From contig CP051142.1 in assembly GCA_001592805.2 (NCBI GenBank), positions 3,224,001 through 3,288,000 of the forward strand: a stretch of DNA of 64,000 nt, read 5' to 3'. Made by a program: the position numbers and the translations under genes. Under the pieces are notes generated by a model. That model was not told the DNA's origin and made no database searches. It saw only the letters and a list, made by a program, of their open reading frames with translations. The stretch's first letter is position 1. Each line of letters begins with the position of its first letter. This DNA comes from Peltaster fructicola. Lineage: Eukaryota; Ascomycota; Dothideomycetes. Of the stretch, positions 11,113 to 22,566 are shown in pieces.

Positions 11113-12639
11113 CGTGAAAGGAAGAAGTGTGCTCAAGGTCGAAGACGTGAGCTAGGCAGGCCTGCCAAGGGTTGATACTTTGTAGTATTGTTGACAGTCA
11201 GCATCTGCAAGCGACCATGCTTTCAAAGGACCTCACGCAGAAGAGAAGGGCTTGGAGAAATCCATGTAGGTTGATCGGACGTATCTGCACACGGCATGGG
11301 CTGCGATATGGAGGTCTGTGCCTCGCAACAACTTCTCTCACAAACCCACCCGGTGCTCCCAGCCATCCATCTACTCTTGCGCTGTCCAGTCTTATCCGTT
11401 TCATTCGGATCAATACCGGACCATGCTGAAGTCAACTCGACTTGTATAATGTGCAGTAATGCAAGATCCACAGGAAAGAGACTGGGCACGCTGGACTTGA
11501 AGCGATCACGTTGCATGAGCTCAATGCACTCCCTTGCTGATCTCGTCCATCAACGTATTGCTATACCGATGGAGAGCTCAATTGTCTCTATATCTACGGA
11601 CTCTCTCGACGACGACGACGACGATTCCTCCAGCAATTTGTCAACAACATTACTGTCACGAACCTCGCTGCAGTATAACAGCGAGTCTGATGGCCGTAAG
11701 ACGGTCTATATGGTAAGCTCTCTCCATCTATGCCTACCTGCACTCGCCTATTGAGCTTGATAATGATCCAGCTCATCAAGAAGGGCCTGTCCAGACCTTT
11801 CTCCTGGAGCCCTCAAGCTCGTGACGGCCTTCCGAGCTCACAAAGGACCCTCACAATCTCACACAGGCTGTGGCGATGAAGTGCTTCGCAGACTGCACCT
11901 TCGAGGTAACGAAGCCATATAACGACTCAACACAGCCTCATCCACTCGCTTCCGATCTCGAGACATGTTTTGAAAGCTCTCGCACCTCTTGTGTCTTGCC
12001 AATCTTCCTATGGCTCACTCCGAGCGTTCGCAAGTACAAATAAGGCTCCTATCACTTTAAGACGCCGCGTTAAGGTGCCTTTGATACTACGGAAGTTGAG
12101 ATTCGCTGCAGGTCTGTTCAGTGCTGCCGTATCAGCACTGAAAATTGATCACAGAGTTGATGACAGCGCTCCTCATGTCCTCCTCGTCCGGAGCCTCTCC
12201 TAAACTCTACTGCTGATGCGCGTCATCCTCTCACAACTGGCGAGCAAGCCTACTGGCTCACCTCACAAGAACGCTGGAAAGAGTGGTTGAGCAAGTGGTA
12301 TGACAACCGTCAAGTAGGAGGGTAGTAGCAACAAGCTTCGCAATGACAATGCGGCTGCTCGCAGACCAGGAAGGATGGAGGTATGCTTACCGAGAGGTCT
12401 TGCGCTCGTCATCTGAGGCAAGACCATGAGTACCGTGTCGGTAAGCGTCATAAGGAGAAGCTTTGCGGCTGCTGCCAGGAGGACGAAGTGGCTGGTTGCT
12501 TACCAGACTGCATTCGAGGACGAGTGATGAGCTTAGAACCTTACACTTGTTTGTGACTCTACCCATTACCGGACGTAGTTTCATACATTGTGCTTCATAG
12601 AAGGCTTAGCAATTCTTGTTAAGATCGGACTGCAGCTTC
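11113..12639. other. Poorly resolved 1.5 kb stretch
   Basis: The region lies between the 5' end of the AFG1-like gene and the 3' end of the secreted-protein gene. It contains one possible two-exon gene, listed separately, and several short frames without domain support (for example 11970-12203 plus). A GAC repeat tract near 11609-11627 lies inside that candidate. Confidence 0.4.
11296..11879 (+). CDS. Possible small two-exon gene of unknown function
   Basis: An ATG-started frame, 11296-11712, ends at a good donor (GTAAGC). A 59 bp intron could join it to 11772-11879, ending at a stop, for about 174 residues. A shorter version starts at the ATG at 11569. The central part has an acidic run (DSLDDDDDDSSS) from a GAC tract, then SDGRKTVYM before the splice. 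No domain is recognised. The only support is an open frame plus plausible splice sites, so it may be a leader or noncoding transcript. Confidence 0.25.
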
Positions 12640-14771
12640 TTATCGTCCATCATTCCCAGTCCAGCAATGGCACCACCCAAGCTCTGTGAGATCCGGTGAT
12701 TTCCGACAGCCAAGGGGCCCCGCATTTCCACACAGAGAAGAGATATCATTACAGTCCGAGTCAGAGTTGCAGATGTGAGTATTCACCCTCCAGCTGTCGT
12801 CGATCTTATTCTGGGGCGGTGCTGCACCCAGTCCAGAGAAAATCCAATCCGGATCGCGACGAATCGACCATGTGACACAATCTCTGTAGAATGTACCACC
12901 CTGCTTCCACCAGTAGTGGGCGCCTGGATTCTGGGTGTCGCCTGGAAAGAGTCTTGTCAGTATCTTCGCTTGGAGAGAATGGCCAGGATACGCACATCCA
13001 TCGATTGGATTCATCAACCGATCTATACACATAGACCTAGCATCGCTGGTCAAGAAACTGACAGCGGGGCATCCTGGATCCGATCCGATGTCCATAGAAA
13101 CAAGCACTGGATCGCCCTCGTGATCGTTGTAATGCATCTCGATATGCTTCTGATCGTCGGGTACCTTCCCCGGTGGCCAGTATACCTTCTTCTGGATCTG
13201 CTTGTCGCAGAAGAAGTCGGCAGCTTTGATCAACATGTCTCGATCGACAAAGTACTTTGCATTACCAGAGTCACTTCTGTTTCCACATCTCAGGTCTCCT
13301 TGATCAACATGCCTCACATTGTCTGTTGGCGCGGGAGCAGCAGCAGCAGTAGTCGATACCTCAGAAGGATATGGTGTTGGATCGTTGACAGTCCAAGGCA
13401 AGATATTGGTGGTTAGAATGTATCGCTTGCCTGAAATTGCTGTGATGCTAGATTCCAGGCAAGTTGTGGTTGATGCATAAAACGTCGTGCAGGCTTCGAT
13501 ATTGCCTTGGAATCGACATCCAGCAATTCCAACCGTGGTCGAGTGGTCCTCGCAGGCAGAGCCTGGTGGATGAGCTAGATCGATGTCTACAGCCGCAATG
13601 ACAATTGGGCTAGGAGTTGTGCTGTCTCCTACGAGAGTGTTGCCTTGCAGTAAGACTGCTCTCGATACTGTGAAAGCTGCAATGCCGTAGCGGTCTGCTT
13701 GCACGGCCCCGATGCCAAAGTTTGGCGCATTCTGCCTTGCATACTGTTGCACCAGATGCATGGCTTCATTGGCGTCATGATCGACCCAGTTGAAGCGCTC
13801 TGGAAGAGCATACGTAAGTCCTGCTGCTTGTCCACCAGCGTACATGTTAGCTAGCAGGACTTCCGATCCGCATAGAACATTCGACCAAAGAGGATTGTAA
13901 CCAGATCTTGCTTTGAGACTGCGAGACATGTGCTCTGCTAACTCGCAGAAGGTGTTATTGGTTCTGGCCAGAATCTCTTGCCATCTGCGAGCCTGGCTTT
14001 CAGTGATCTTGTAGACGATGTCACCCTTCTTGTTGGAACCTGTATCTGCGGCAACCGTAGTGACAGCGGCTGGAGTTCTTAGACTAGTCAGTCATCAGCA
14101 CTTCTGTCTTTGAGCTCCGACTTACATTAGAGCAGGTGATGGCTTGAACGTTAGACTGGCTTGTGGCGTTATTGTTGCGAATGGGGTCTCAGTACCAGTG
14201 GCCAGCGCAATGACTGAGATCGAAGAAGCGTAGATGCTGGACGCTTGACCAAGCTGAACAGCTGGTATGTGTACATCTGGCACAAGAGCATTTTTGGCAT
14301 TCTCAGCGAAGAACCACTGCACCCAAACTGAGACCAATGCAACAAGAACGGTTCCAAGGACCACAGCGGGGGCTAAAGCCTGCCGCACCTGAATGTCAGT
14401 GTTCTGGCTGACGACCACACTCCTGATCTGGTTGTAGCATTCATTGTGGTCATTGCCACTGCAATACTTCTCTACCACAGGGCCAAGCTGCTTCTTGAGG
14501 TCGGATCCAATGTGCACATCTAGTCCGTTCGCGGGACTTGTCGCGGCAGGGGCATTGGCAACGCCAATGATGTCGATGCCTGATCCTGTCAGTGTAGCTG
14601 TGTAGGTCTGTAGGTTGTTCAGTATGACAGTTTGGGATGAGGGCAAATAGGACGTACGCCAGAAAGAGAGTAACTAGCTCTGTCTGCTAGAACGAATGTT
14701 GCAGTGCCAGCTGCGTTGGCTGCAGCTATGGACGTCAAGCCCAGAGCCAGAAGATGTGATAGGCCGAGCAT
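12640..14771 (-). CDS. Secreted or type I membrane glycoprotein, uncharacterised (677 aa)
   Basis: Three exons on the minus strand: 14658-14771, 14126-14607 and 12640-14077, with introns of 50 and 48 bp. The first exon encodes a clear signal peptide (MLGLSHLLALGLTSIAAANA). A hydrophobic segment (APAVVLGTVLVALVSVWVQW, about residues 117-136) could be a membrane span, giving a short N-terminal lumenal part. The long C-terminal part is Cys-rich, with many paired cysteines, for example CNSDSDCNDISSLCGNAGPLGC near the C-terminal end, and Trp-rich motifs. I do not recognise a named domain. The second cleavage-like or membrane segment makes topology uncertain. A TATA-like box lies about 90 bp upstream. 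It neighbours an ankyrin gene and another secreted-protein gene. Confidence 0.8.
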
Positions 14772-14858
14772 TGTAGATCGAGTGCTCTTGCGTGGTAGGT
14801 CGAACTGGATGTGGTGTACTGGTCGATGCAGATCAAAGGCATGTGCTCGCCATCTTGT

Positions 14859-14872
14859 ATTATATATTTGGT
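14859..14872 (-). promoter_or_regulatory. TATA-box-like element for the 677-aa secreted protein gene
   Basis: An AT-rich run reading CCAAATATATAATA on the minus strand lies about 90 bp before the start codon at 14771, a normal distance for a core promoter. Motif and spacing are the only evidence. Confidence 0.45.
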
Positions 14873-15125
14873 CTTGCCAATCACCAGCATTCAGGGCAAG
14901 GCGCCTCTCCTCATAGATGAAAAGGTCGATTGTCCAACGGCCAGCATCATTGCTTAGTGTCACAACAGACACTCTGTTTCCAATTTTAGCTACAGACGCC
15001 GCAATCATGGACCAATGTAGGTCTATATGCGCCTGTTGGTTTCGAACATCGGAAGATTGTTGGTCTCGCAATAGATGGATGTTGTGCGCCACACTGGAAT
15101 CGTTTGAAAGCATGTTATCTTTCCT

Positions 15126-15922
15126 TCAGCTTTCGAAGCTGGCCAGTAGCTCGACCATCTCCTTGTTGCAAACCTTCTGGGCTTCCTCTAGAGGCGTTTC
15201 GCCGTCTTCATTGTGGACCATCATACTAGATCCTGCTTGTAGCAGAGCCCTGGCTTTGTCAAGCATGCCCCTTCGGACTGCTAATTGTAATGGTGTGCCT
15301 CTCCCACGGTCAACAATGACATTTGGATCCAATCCTGAATCCAGAAGCCATTGCAGAGTCTCCACGCCGATCTTGTCGTCCAGAAATGGTGCCACACACT
15401 TGTCAAACAGCTCGCTCTCAAGTACAGCCCCATGGGCTACAAGGATTCTCATTGATTCCAGCTTGTTGCTGGCAAGAGCGGACTTCAGAGCGCTGGTCTG
15501 ATATGAGCTTCCGCGCATTTTTTGCATTTTGAGATTTGGATCGGCACCATGCTCGAGTAGCCACTTGACGATTGGAGGGTTGCGTGTTGAGCGGCTACAA
15601 AGACTGTTAGCGTGGAGCACTTCGTTGCATGCGTTGTAACATACACCAATGCACTGCTACCATACTCGACAGTATTGATGTCGAAACCATGGTCGATGAA
15701 GCATGCCCAAATCTCTTGAGACTCGGCTTTTCCTGCCCAGGTAAAGGACATGCGATCTATTGGCACGCCATGCTCAAGCAAGAGTGCTATTACAGCGACT
15801 TGTTCCGCCTTGACTGCTTCGAACAAGCCTTTCTGGAGAGATTGCTCGTCATCGATCGACGATAGATGTAGAACCAAGCTCTCAGCATCGCCGCGTCGAC
15901 ACGCAGCCAAGAAGTCTTCCAT
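15126..15922 (-). CDS. Ankyrin-repeat protein (248 aa)
   Basis: Two exons, 15645-15922 and 15126-15594; the 50 bp intron starts with a consensus GTATGT. The start is the ATG of MEDFLAACRRGDAES, the first in frame. Ankyrin-like units recur: VIALLLEHGVPID, VKWLLEHGADPN, MRILVAHGAVLE, LQWLLDSGLDPN, ARALLQAGSS. Such repeats bind protein partners; no catalytic domain is attached, so the role cannot be named. The start faces the secreted-protein gene at 16517 across a shared region of 594 bp. Confidence 0.88.
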
Positions 15923-16516
15923 CACTGATGCCTTTCTCGTTCGCGGAGGTGTAGATACGATGGTCGTAAATCCAGCTTCAAAATGCTCAATCGCGGCACA
16001 GCAAAAGCATGACGTCGAAAGTAGCTGCGGTCTGTGCCACAGAGAGGCAATGGTTGGCTGCACACGCCGCGTCCACAGTCGGGAAACAACACAAAGCGGC
16101 GGAGCACAGTCCCCAACACTTCCACAATCCTTTCAGCCATGCTCGAATGATAGCACACATCCTCTCGTGCGTTCAATCTTATGGAACAGCTTGCTACACC
16201 CGCCTCATCTATTCATATCAAGAAGATGACGCCGCTCACTCGCCATCAAGAGGGTGGCTCATGCAACATATCACGCCAGGATGGTCTGCTGAAACGCTCC
16301 AGTCCTCTACCCAATGGACCTAGTCAGGGCACTGTACCAACAGCAACGAGCATTTCTCCTCTATTAGATTCGCCGAGCTGTTGTGCGCTGAGAGCAGCAT
16401 AAGAGGCAGGCTTTGCGCACAACAGACGATAGAGAGACTTAACATCTAACTCCTGCACATTCTTAGCGATTTACGGATACCTCCTCGACAGATCTTCAGA
16501 CGCATTCGTCTTAATC
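15923..16516. other. Divergent promoter between ankyrin and secreted-protein genes
   Basis: This 594 bp region separates two divergent starts. Short frames on both strands have no support, and no clear repeat or RNA gene is seen. Confidence 0.4.
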
Positions 16517-17521
16517 ATGCGCGGTCTCATACCTCAAGCAATCTCCGTCATCACCATCATTCTGCTATGCATCTCAAGAAGTCATGGCAGACACTGTAAG
16601 CATATTTAGCATCCAATATCAAAGCTATACTGATGGACCAAAGTGGATCGCAGTCGCCTCGAAATCTCTGTCAACCATGCAAAGGAGTCCTACTTCGTAC
16701 CGCGAGATGATCTTCGCAAGTGTTCAGCACCGGTCCCGGTCGTCTCACGGAAAAGGCGTGATCTGGGATTGTACAATGAAGCCAATGGTACAGACCATGC
16801 ATCTGCTCTCATGCGCAGAGTCATGCAATTGCCTGATGGCACCGACAAACTATCCATGAACGAGTTCATGGATGTGGAGATAGCAAAAGCGGCGGGAGTC
16901 GTCTTCCAGAATAAGGCTGGAAGTGATTTCAACACTGCGCTTCTCGAGGACTTCGCGGGAGCTGCTGTCAGCGCAGGTGTCACTGGTCTTTGCGGCTGCA
17001 CAACACTGGTAATCCTTAGCAGGATGGGTTACTTCATAGCGCATTACTGGGAAAGCATCAGCTTCTCACCGGATCCTGTATGGAAGTTCAAAGACGACCA
17101 GGATGCCTTCAAAAAGACGATCGAGATTCCACTTACTCAAGGCGCGGGTGGCTACATGAGGCGTGCGCATCCAAGGCTCGGCAGCGCTGCAAGCTCTTTT
17201 AGTGGTGATGATGTACGAGCATTCCTCATCAAGCCGTCTATAAACATTCACAGTGATCCAAATGGATATCGGTGGCAATGGGATAAGATGAAGACCATCA
17301 TTGGCGGCATTCTTCCTGCATTGGATCCAACCCAGTACGCATCAAGGTGGCAAGAAATCACTTATACCAAGCTTGATCGAGACGACGCCGCTCTGGACGA
17401 CACTGCTGCTGGCAGAACACTAATCAAATATGATCCTGATCATCCAGAGGACTCTAAGAGGAACAAGCTGACTCTTTGGGTTGAGTGGCAACAGGTGTAT
17501 AATGATGAGTGGTCGAATTAG
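16517..17521 (+). CDS. Secreted protein of unknown function (318 aa)
   Basis: Two exons, 16517-16595 and 16644-17521, with a 48 bp intron (GTAAGC donor, AAAG acceptor). Exon 1 supplies a signal peptide (MRGLIPQAISVITIILLCIS). The mature part contains GVTGLCGCTTLVILSRMGY followed by HYWESISFSPD, a combination I have seen in uncharacterised secreted proteins of plant-associated fungi, and a C terminus rich in Trp and acidic residues. No enzyme motif is visible. Without the spliced first exon the frame has no ATG near its start, which supports the model. Function is unknown; extracellular location is inferred. Confidence 0.78.
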
Positions 17522-18020
17522 ACAACATTTGCTGAAATCCTCCCTGGCTTGAACGTTATGCGGACTCACTCTTGATCGCCACGATCACTGCTGAGAAGAG
17601 CAGAGAAGTGCATCAGTGCCCGGCGCTGGTGCTCCGAGGCGTTGGACAGCAATTGCAGATATAGATGGAGGTGTTTATTCTTATGCAAACTTGTTTCAGT
17701 TGTGCAAGCTGTCCTGCCACCGATCAGGGCGCTTTTTGCTGTCTGTTCAGGCCTCGCATCAACCAACATGTACCTCCTGCTTGTGGACCGTGATGTCAAA
17801 TTGTCTATGAGATCTCCGGGGCTACAAAAGATGAAGCTCCATGCATACTACGCTTCACTTCTTGCGATGTTTCAATACAAGCTGTTTCTCACCATCTCGT
17901 TCATAGCCTACAGCTCGTGATCAGGAGGCACACGACCCCAAGTCGAGATCAACAAGAGCGAATGCAGAGGTCACAATGAGAGCAGGTCCACGATTACATG
18001 GCAACTACAAGCGCTCTATC
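17522..18020. other. 3' intergenic gap, nothing recognised
   Basis: About 500 bp lie between the convergent ends of the secreted-protein gene and the R3H gene. Short open frames lack domain or splice support. Confidence 0.45.
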
Positions 18021-19007
18021 CTACACAACGAGCCACAGCGGCTGAGGCATCTCCAGACTGTGCATATGCCAATCATCCAGTCCAACATATGCCTCACGTC
18101 GAGCTGGATTGCCCGTCGTAACCGACCACGTCTTGAGCCCGTAGTACGTGGCGATGGAGTGCACGAGGTAACGTCTGAACATGTCAGCAACTGATTACAG
18201 CCAGCACAGCACGCATACTCACCCAAAGCTTGCGCCATGGTCATCGACGAGACTCTCGAAGATGAGTTTGTCTCGTCGAAGCGCCTGTCTTTGCTTACCG
18301 CTGAGCTTGTCGTCACTCATGGCACCGTTGCGCCCTACGAAGACAATCTCTTCGTCTTCTTCACTGCTGTCCATATCAATAAGGCCCTCAGCCTTGAGCT
18401 GTCGCTGCTTCTCGTCCCACTGCTGAACAAAACCACGCACTTCCATTTCGAGGTCCTGCAACAGGCCTTTGGCACCTCGTGCCCGCTTCAGCTTCGCCCG
18501 CAGGTCTTGCGTGACCTTCTGTGCTGCAGCAGCCTCGCCTGTAGGCTTGGCAGCAGTCTTCGCGGCAGCGCGTCGCTCAGAGACCTTGGCATACTCTGCA
18601 TCCCAGAGAGGAGCCAGGAAGTATGGCACCCGTTGTACGGGATAGGTCGGCCGTACTTCCCAGTCACTAGGCAGAGGAGGCTCGGCGTGAGGATTGCTCA
18701 GAAGACGATCATTCTCCCAGCGTTGTCGTCGCCGTGAACCCTCCTTGCCCTTGAGTAAAGCTTCGCGTCTCTTTAGGCTGTCCCGCCGTATTGGTTCCCT
18801 CCTCTTGTACACTGTGTGTACAGCTTCAGTACGCGTCCGCTGCAGCGTGTCATGGTGGATGGAGTCGTCTAGCGGGATATCTATAGCGACAGATCTCCCT
18901 TGCGTGGGAGGAGGCGAGGCAATGGACAATGTGCTGAACACCTCAGCAGCCTGGGATGCTGTCCATGCGTCTAGTCGATCGTCCATCGGCAATGTCGTCA
19001 TGACCAT
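18021..19007 (-). CDS. R3H-domain protein with R3H-associated N-terminal region
   Basis: Two exons, 18223-19007 and 18021-18174, with a 48 bp intron. The N-terminal part (DAWTASQAAEVFSTLSI, VAIDIPLDD, RREPIRRDSLKRREALLKG, PPLPSDWEVRPTYP) fits the R3H-associated domain of fungal proteins. The second exon completes an R3H motif (RYLVHSIATYYGLKTWSVT), which binds single-stranded nucleic acid. The spliced product is about 312 residues. The frame opens upstream to an ATG at 19163, but the family-like part begins near MVMTTLPMDDRLD, so 19007 is preferred; 19001 or 18986 are alternatives. The role is probably RNA binding, but not specific enough to name. Confidence 0.82.
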
Positions 19008-19504
19008 TGAGCAATCGATGCGTCTGAAGAGGCGGAGGAGAGTGTGTAGACCGGTCCGCAAACGAGCGAGCTGGATATGTCTTCTCAGGATCTTGATGGA
19101 GTAGTCAAGGAGGGCAACGATGAGTCGATTACGATTCCACCAGGGTCGAGATAGGCATGTCATCTATTCCGAGCGCAGAGGGCAGCAATGGACCAATCGG
19201 AAGACACATCTATCGCACACTTGCTTGCTCCATGACTGCGCAAGCACCTGGTCATCCTTCCTAACAACGACTCATCCGATGTGCTTGTCAGTCGAGATGA
19301 GATGCTTTGTTGGGACTGCGATCATGCTTGCTACAGATCTGTGAGCGCATTGATGTGAGAGTGTAGTAGCTGGACTGCACTGCGTGGCAGCAGCGTGGCA
19401 AATCTAAATTCGTCACACATATCTCCTCCTCTCCTATGCCGCACCCACCCTCACGGTGTTAATCCGATCCGTTAACACTGACCGAGACTGATCGACTGCT
19501 TGAG

Positions 19505-20916
19505 ATGGCTACAGCTCCAGCATTGAAGTACAATCTTCTTGCTCGATGCTCAACGACTCGAGCGCGTGCATCACTTCTCGAGCTGCCGCATGGGCCAGTC
19601 TCATTGCCCATATTCATGCCTGTGGCCACCCAAGGCTCTCTGAAAGGCTTGACACCATCACAACTCGAGGAGACCAGTTGTCGTCTGTGTCTCAACAACA
19701 CATACCACTTGTGCGGAAGCCATGGCTGTGTTGATGTGCCAGATCGCTGATATGTCTCAGAGGACTCAAACCTGGTCAAGAGACTTTAGATGCCATTGGC
19801 GGAGCGCACAAACTGCAGTCATGGCCACACAACATCCTAACCGGTAGGTCAGTGTGGTCATCGTGAAACTCCCTGCTAAAATGTCGTCCTTAGATAGTGG
19901 CGGGTAAGTGTTCAGTCCGTGTTGCCGAAGTCCTGCTCAGTGTTGTAGATTTCAGATGGTCTCTTTGTTGAAGCTTGCAGAAGTCACCGAAGAAGGTGTA
20001 CGCTTTCTGAGTCCGCATGATGGCAGCCCAATGTGAGTTTGCCTGTCCTTGCTTGGAGTCCAGCACGCTGACATGCACAAGGCTCCTAACGCCGGAGCAC
20101 TCGATCTCGCTACAGAACTCGATTGGTTCGGACATCATCATGCAACTCGACGATGTTATTGCCACCACATCTCCAGATCATGCAAGGATCAAAGAAGCCA
20201 TGTATCGTTCTATACGATGGCTCGATAGGTGTATTGCAGCTCACGAAAAGCCAGATACTCAAAATCTGTTCTGCATCATCCAAGGAGGTCTCGATCTAGA
20301 GCTTCGTCGCCAATGCTGCAAGGAGATGATCGCAAGAGACACGCCTGGCATTGCTATCGGTGGCCTGAGTGGCGGTGAAGCAAAAGAAGACTTCTGTAAT
20401 GTTGTCAATACATGCATTGAGCTGCTCGACTGTCCGAATAAGCCAATCTACATCATGGGCATTGGCTTTCCTGAGGATATCCTTGTGTCCGTCGCACTTG
20501 GAGCAGACATGTTCGATTGTGTCTGGCCAACACGGACGGCGAGATTTGGCAATGCTATCACCGATACTGGAACTCACAACTTGAAGCATTCCTCGTACGC
20601 ATACGACTTCGGTCCAGTCGAGCAAGGATGCACATGTAAATTGTGCACACCGATATCAGAGGGCGGCTTGGGCATCACTAGAGCTTTCATCCACCATACC
20701 ACGGGCAAGGAGACTGTTGGAGCACATCTCCTTACCATACACAACGTGCATTATATGCTCAATCTCATGCGTCGGGCTAGAGAGGCTATCATCAACGACA
20801 GCTTCCCTGCATTCTTGCGACAGTACTTCTCCACCCTCTATCAAGGAGATCGGACGAAGTATCCAGCTTGGGCTATATCTGCACTTAGGAAGGTCGGAGT
20901 GGATCTCCTACAATAA
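19505..20916 (+). CDS. qtr1: Queuine tRNA-ribosyltransferase catalytic subunit
   Basis: Exchanges guanine at wobble position 34 of GUN-anticodon tRNAs for queuine, which fungi take from outside. Five exons: 19505-19710, 19761-19843, 19894-19903 (10 nt), 19949-20032 and 20082-20916, giving 405 residues. The micro-exon supplies the catalytic Asp (about residue 97) in DSGGFQMVSL. The second active-site Asp is in [13 protein letters not shown]. The zinc site has CTCKLC plus a downstream His in [22 protein letters not shown] and [12 protein letters not shown] are further family blocks. Length is typical for the catalytic subunit; its usual noncatalytic partner is not in this window. Every exon join keeps frame and conserved sequence. 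Confidence 0.94.
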
Positions 20917-20985
20917 ATGCTGGCGGCGGTGCCCAATAAAGACTTCATTTGGATGGCTATACACCAAGATCGATCGTAAATCATT

Positions 20986-22566
20986 TCAGCCACCAACAAG
21001 CCATCGAGCGGCATTTTCTGCGACTGTGTTACCGCTCGAGGGCTCCGTAGAACTCGTCGGGTTGGGATAGTACCAAGCGCTGACTGCAATCAGGATATAG
21101 ACAAAGACACTGAGAGAGCCTTCGAGATAGTCGCTGTTTCCATCGCGGAGGAAATTACCGATCACGACGACGGCGAGAATGAGTAGGACAGCATCGAAGA
21201 GCTCGAAGTTCAGACTCAAGGGCTTGCCCAAGCCCCAGGCAACAAGAACGACCAGAGGAGTGTTGAGAAGAGCTGTTTGTATCGATGCTCCGAGCACATG
21301 AGCCAGAGCGAAGTTCATCTGGTTGTCGTAAGCCTCGTCCATGGCCGTCAAATGCTCAGCGGCTTTCTCCACCACCGGTATCAGGATCAGACCAATAAAG
21401 CTGTCGCTCAGACCGCGGTCCTTGATGTACTGTACAAAGATGTCAGCGCGTTACTGCTTGCTAAAGATTGCACATACCTCGATTTGCTGAACAAGGAATA
21501 TGGCCATGAACGTCACGAAAGTGATGCCAAGTGCCACACCTACCACCGATTCAGTAAAAGTCAGCTTCTCTTTCTTCAGATCGAAGTCCCTATCATAATC
21601 TTGCTGCTCGTCACCGTGGAGAATATCCTCGTAGATGCCGTGATGGGAGCGAACCTGGAAGAACATATACACCGAAAAAGCCATGAGAAGGACAATGGCC
21701 GTCGCACGAGAGATCTGCAAACTTCGGTCCTCGAGGACGGTAGCGTCATGATTCCCAGACAGAGAGTTATAGTAGATTGTAGGGATGACCAGAGCGCAGC
21801 TTGCCACGAACATGAGGTTACCGCCAACCTCGCTGATGGCCTCGTCGAATGATTGCTGAGGGTGGAATATACCTCCAACGAAGAAACACAGACCCAGACA
21901 GAGTAACAAGTTGGCAAGGATCGATCCCAGGATGGCAGCACGAATGACGGTGAAGTTGTCTTCGCCTGGCGACTTGATAAGCACCATGAAGACGACAATC
22001 TCCACGATACTGCCAAACGTCGTCTCGAGGATGACACCGAGGACTGTAGGCAGCTTGCGAGCTAGCTCTTGACCAGCAAACCCGATCAAATTGGCGGCAG
22101 GCAGCATACCAAGATATGCAGTCACGAAGATCCACAATTGGTGGTCTTTGTAGTTGAAGTGCAGCACCATTGCGGCAATCACAAATGGCCACAGGAAGTT
22201 GGTCAACATGGATGCCGTGCATGAGCTCTTGCAGCATAGCTTGACAAACTTCCATGGATGGAAGCCTCTGCGTCCGCTCTCACCTTCTGGCTGTATACCA
22301 CGAGTCACCTTGTGTCCATTGTGATTGTATACTGAAGCTCGTCTCCCGGCAGACTTTTCTGATTCGTGCCGTGGCAGTGTTCCTTCCTCGAGTGCCTGAC
22401 CCTCTTTATCTGTAGCGACCTTCTGTTCTTGCTGTGGTTGTGCATGGGCAGCGGGAGCTGGAAAGTCTGATGAGCCGATCTGTGGAGATTGCCTGCGTTT
22501 GAAGACCTTAGCAACAGGCCTGCGTCGCCGGCTGCTCAGCGTCGTTGATGTTGCGGATCTGTTCAT
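20986..22566 (-). CDS. CAX-type cation/proton exchanger with variant motifs
   Basis: Multi-span antiporter of the Ca2+/cation exchanger superfamily, presumably in the vacuolar or endomembrane system. Exons 21478-22566 and 20986-21429 join across a 48 bp intron to give 510 residues. A basic, Pro/Gln-rich N terminus of about 110 residues precedes roughly 11 membrane spans. The alpha-repeat regions are recognisable: GSIVEIVVFMVLIK with AAILGSILANLLLCLG, and EKAAEHLTAMDEAYDNQMNF with ALAHVLGASIQTALLNTP. In both, the Asn of the usual GN-x-x-E motif is replaced (GSIVE and EKAAE), while the acidic residues remain. This departs from Vcx1-like proteins and may mean different ion preference. It is convergent with qtr1, with 69 bp between. 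Confidence 0.88.
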
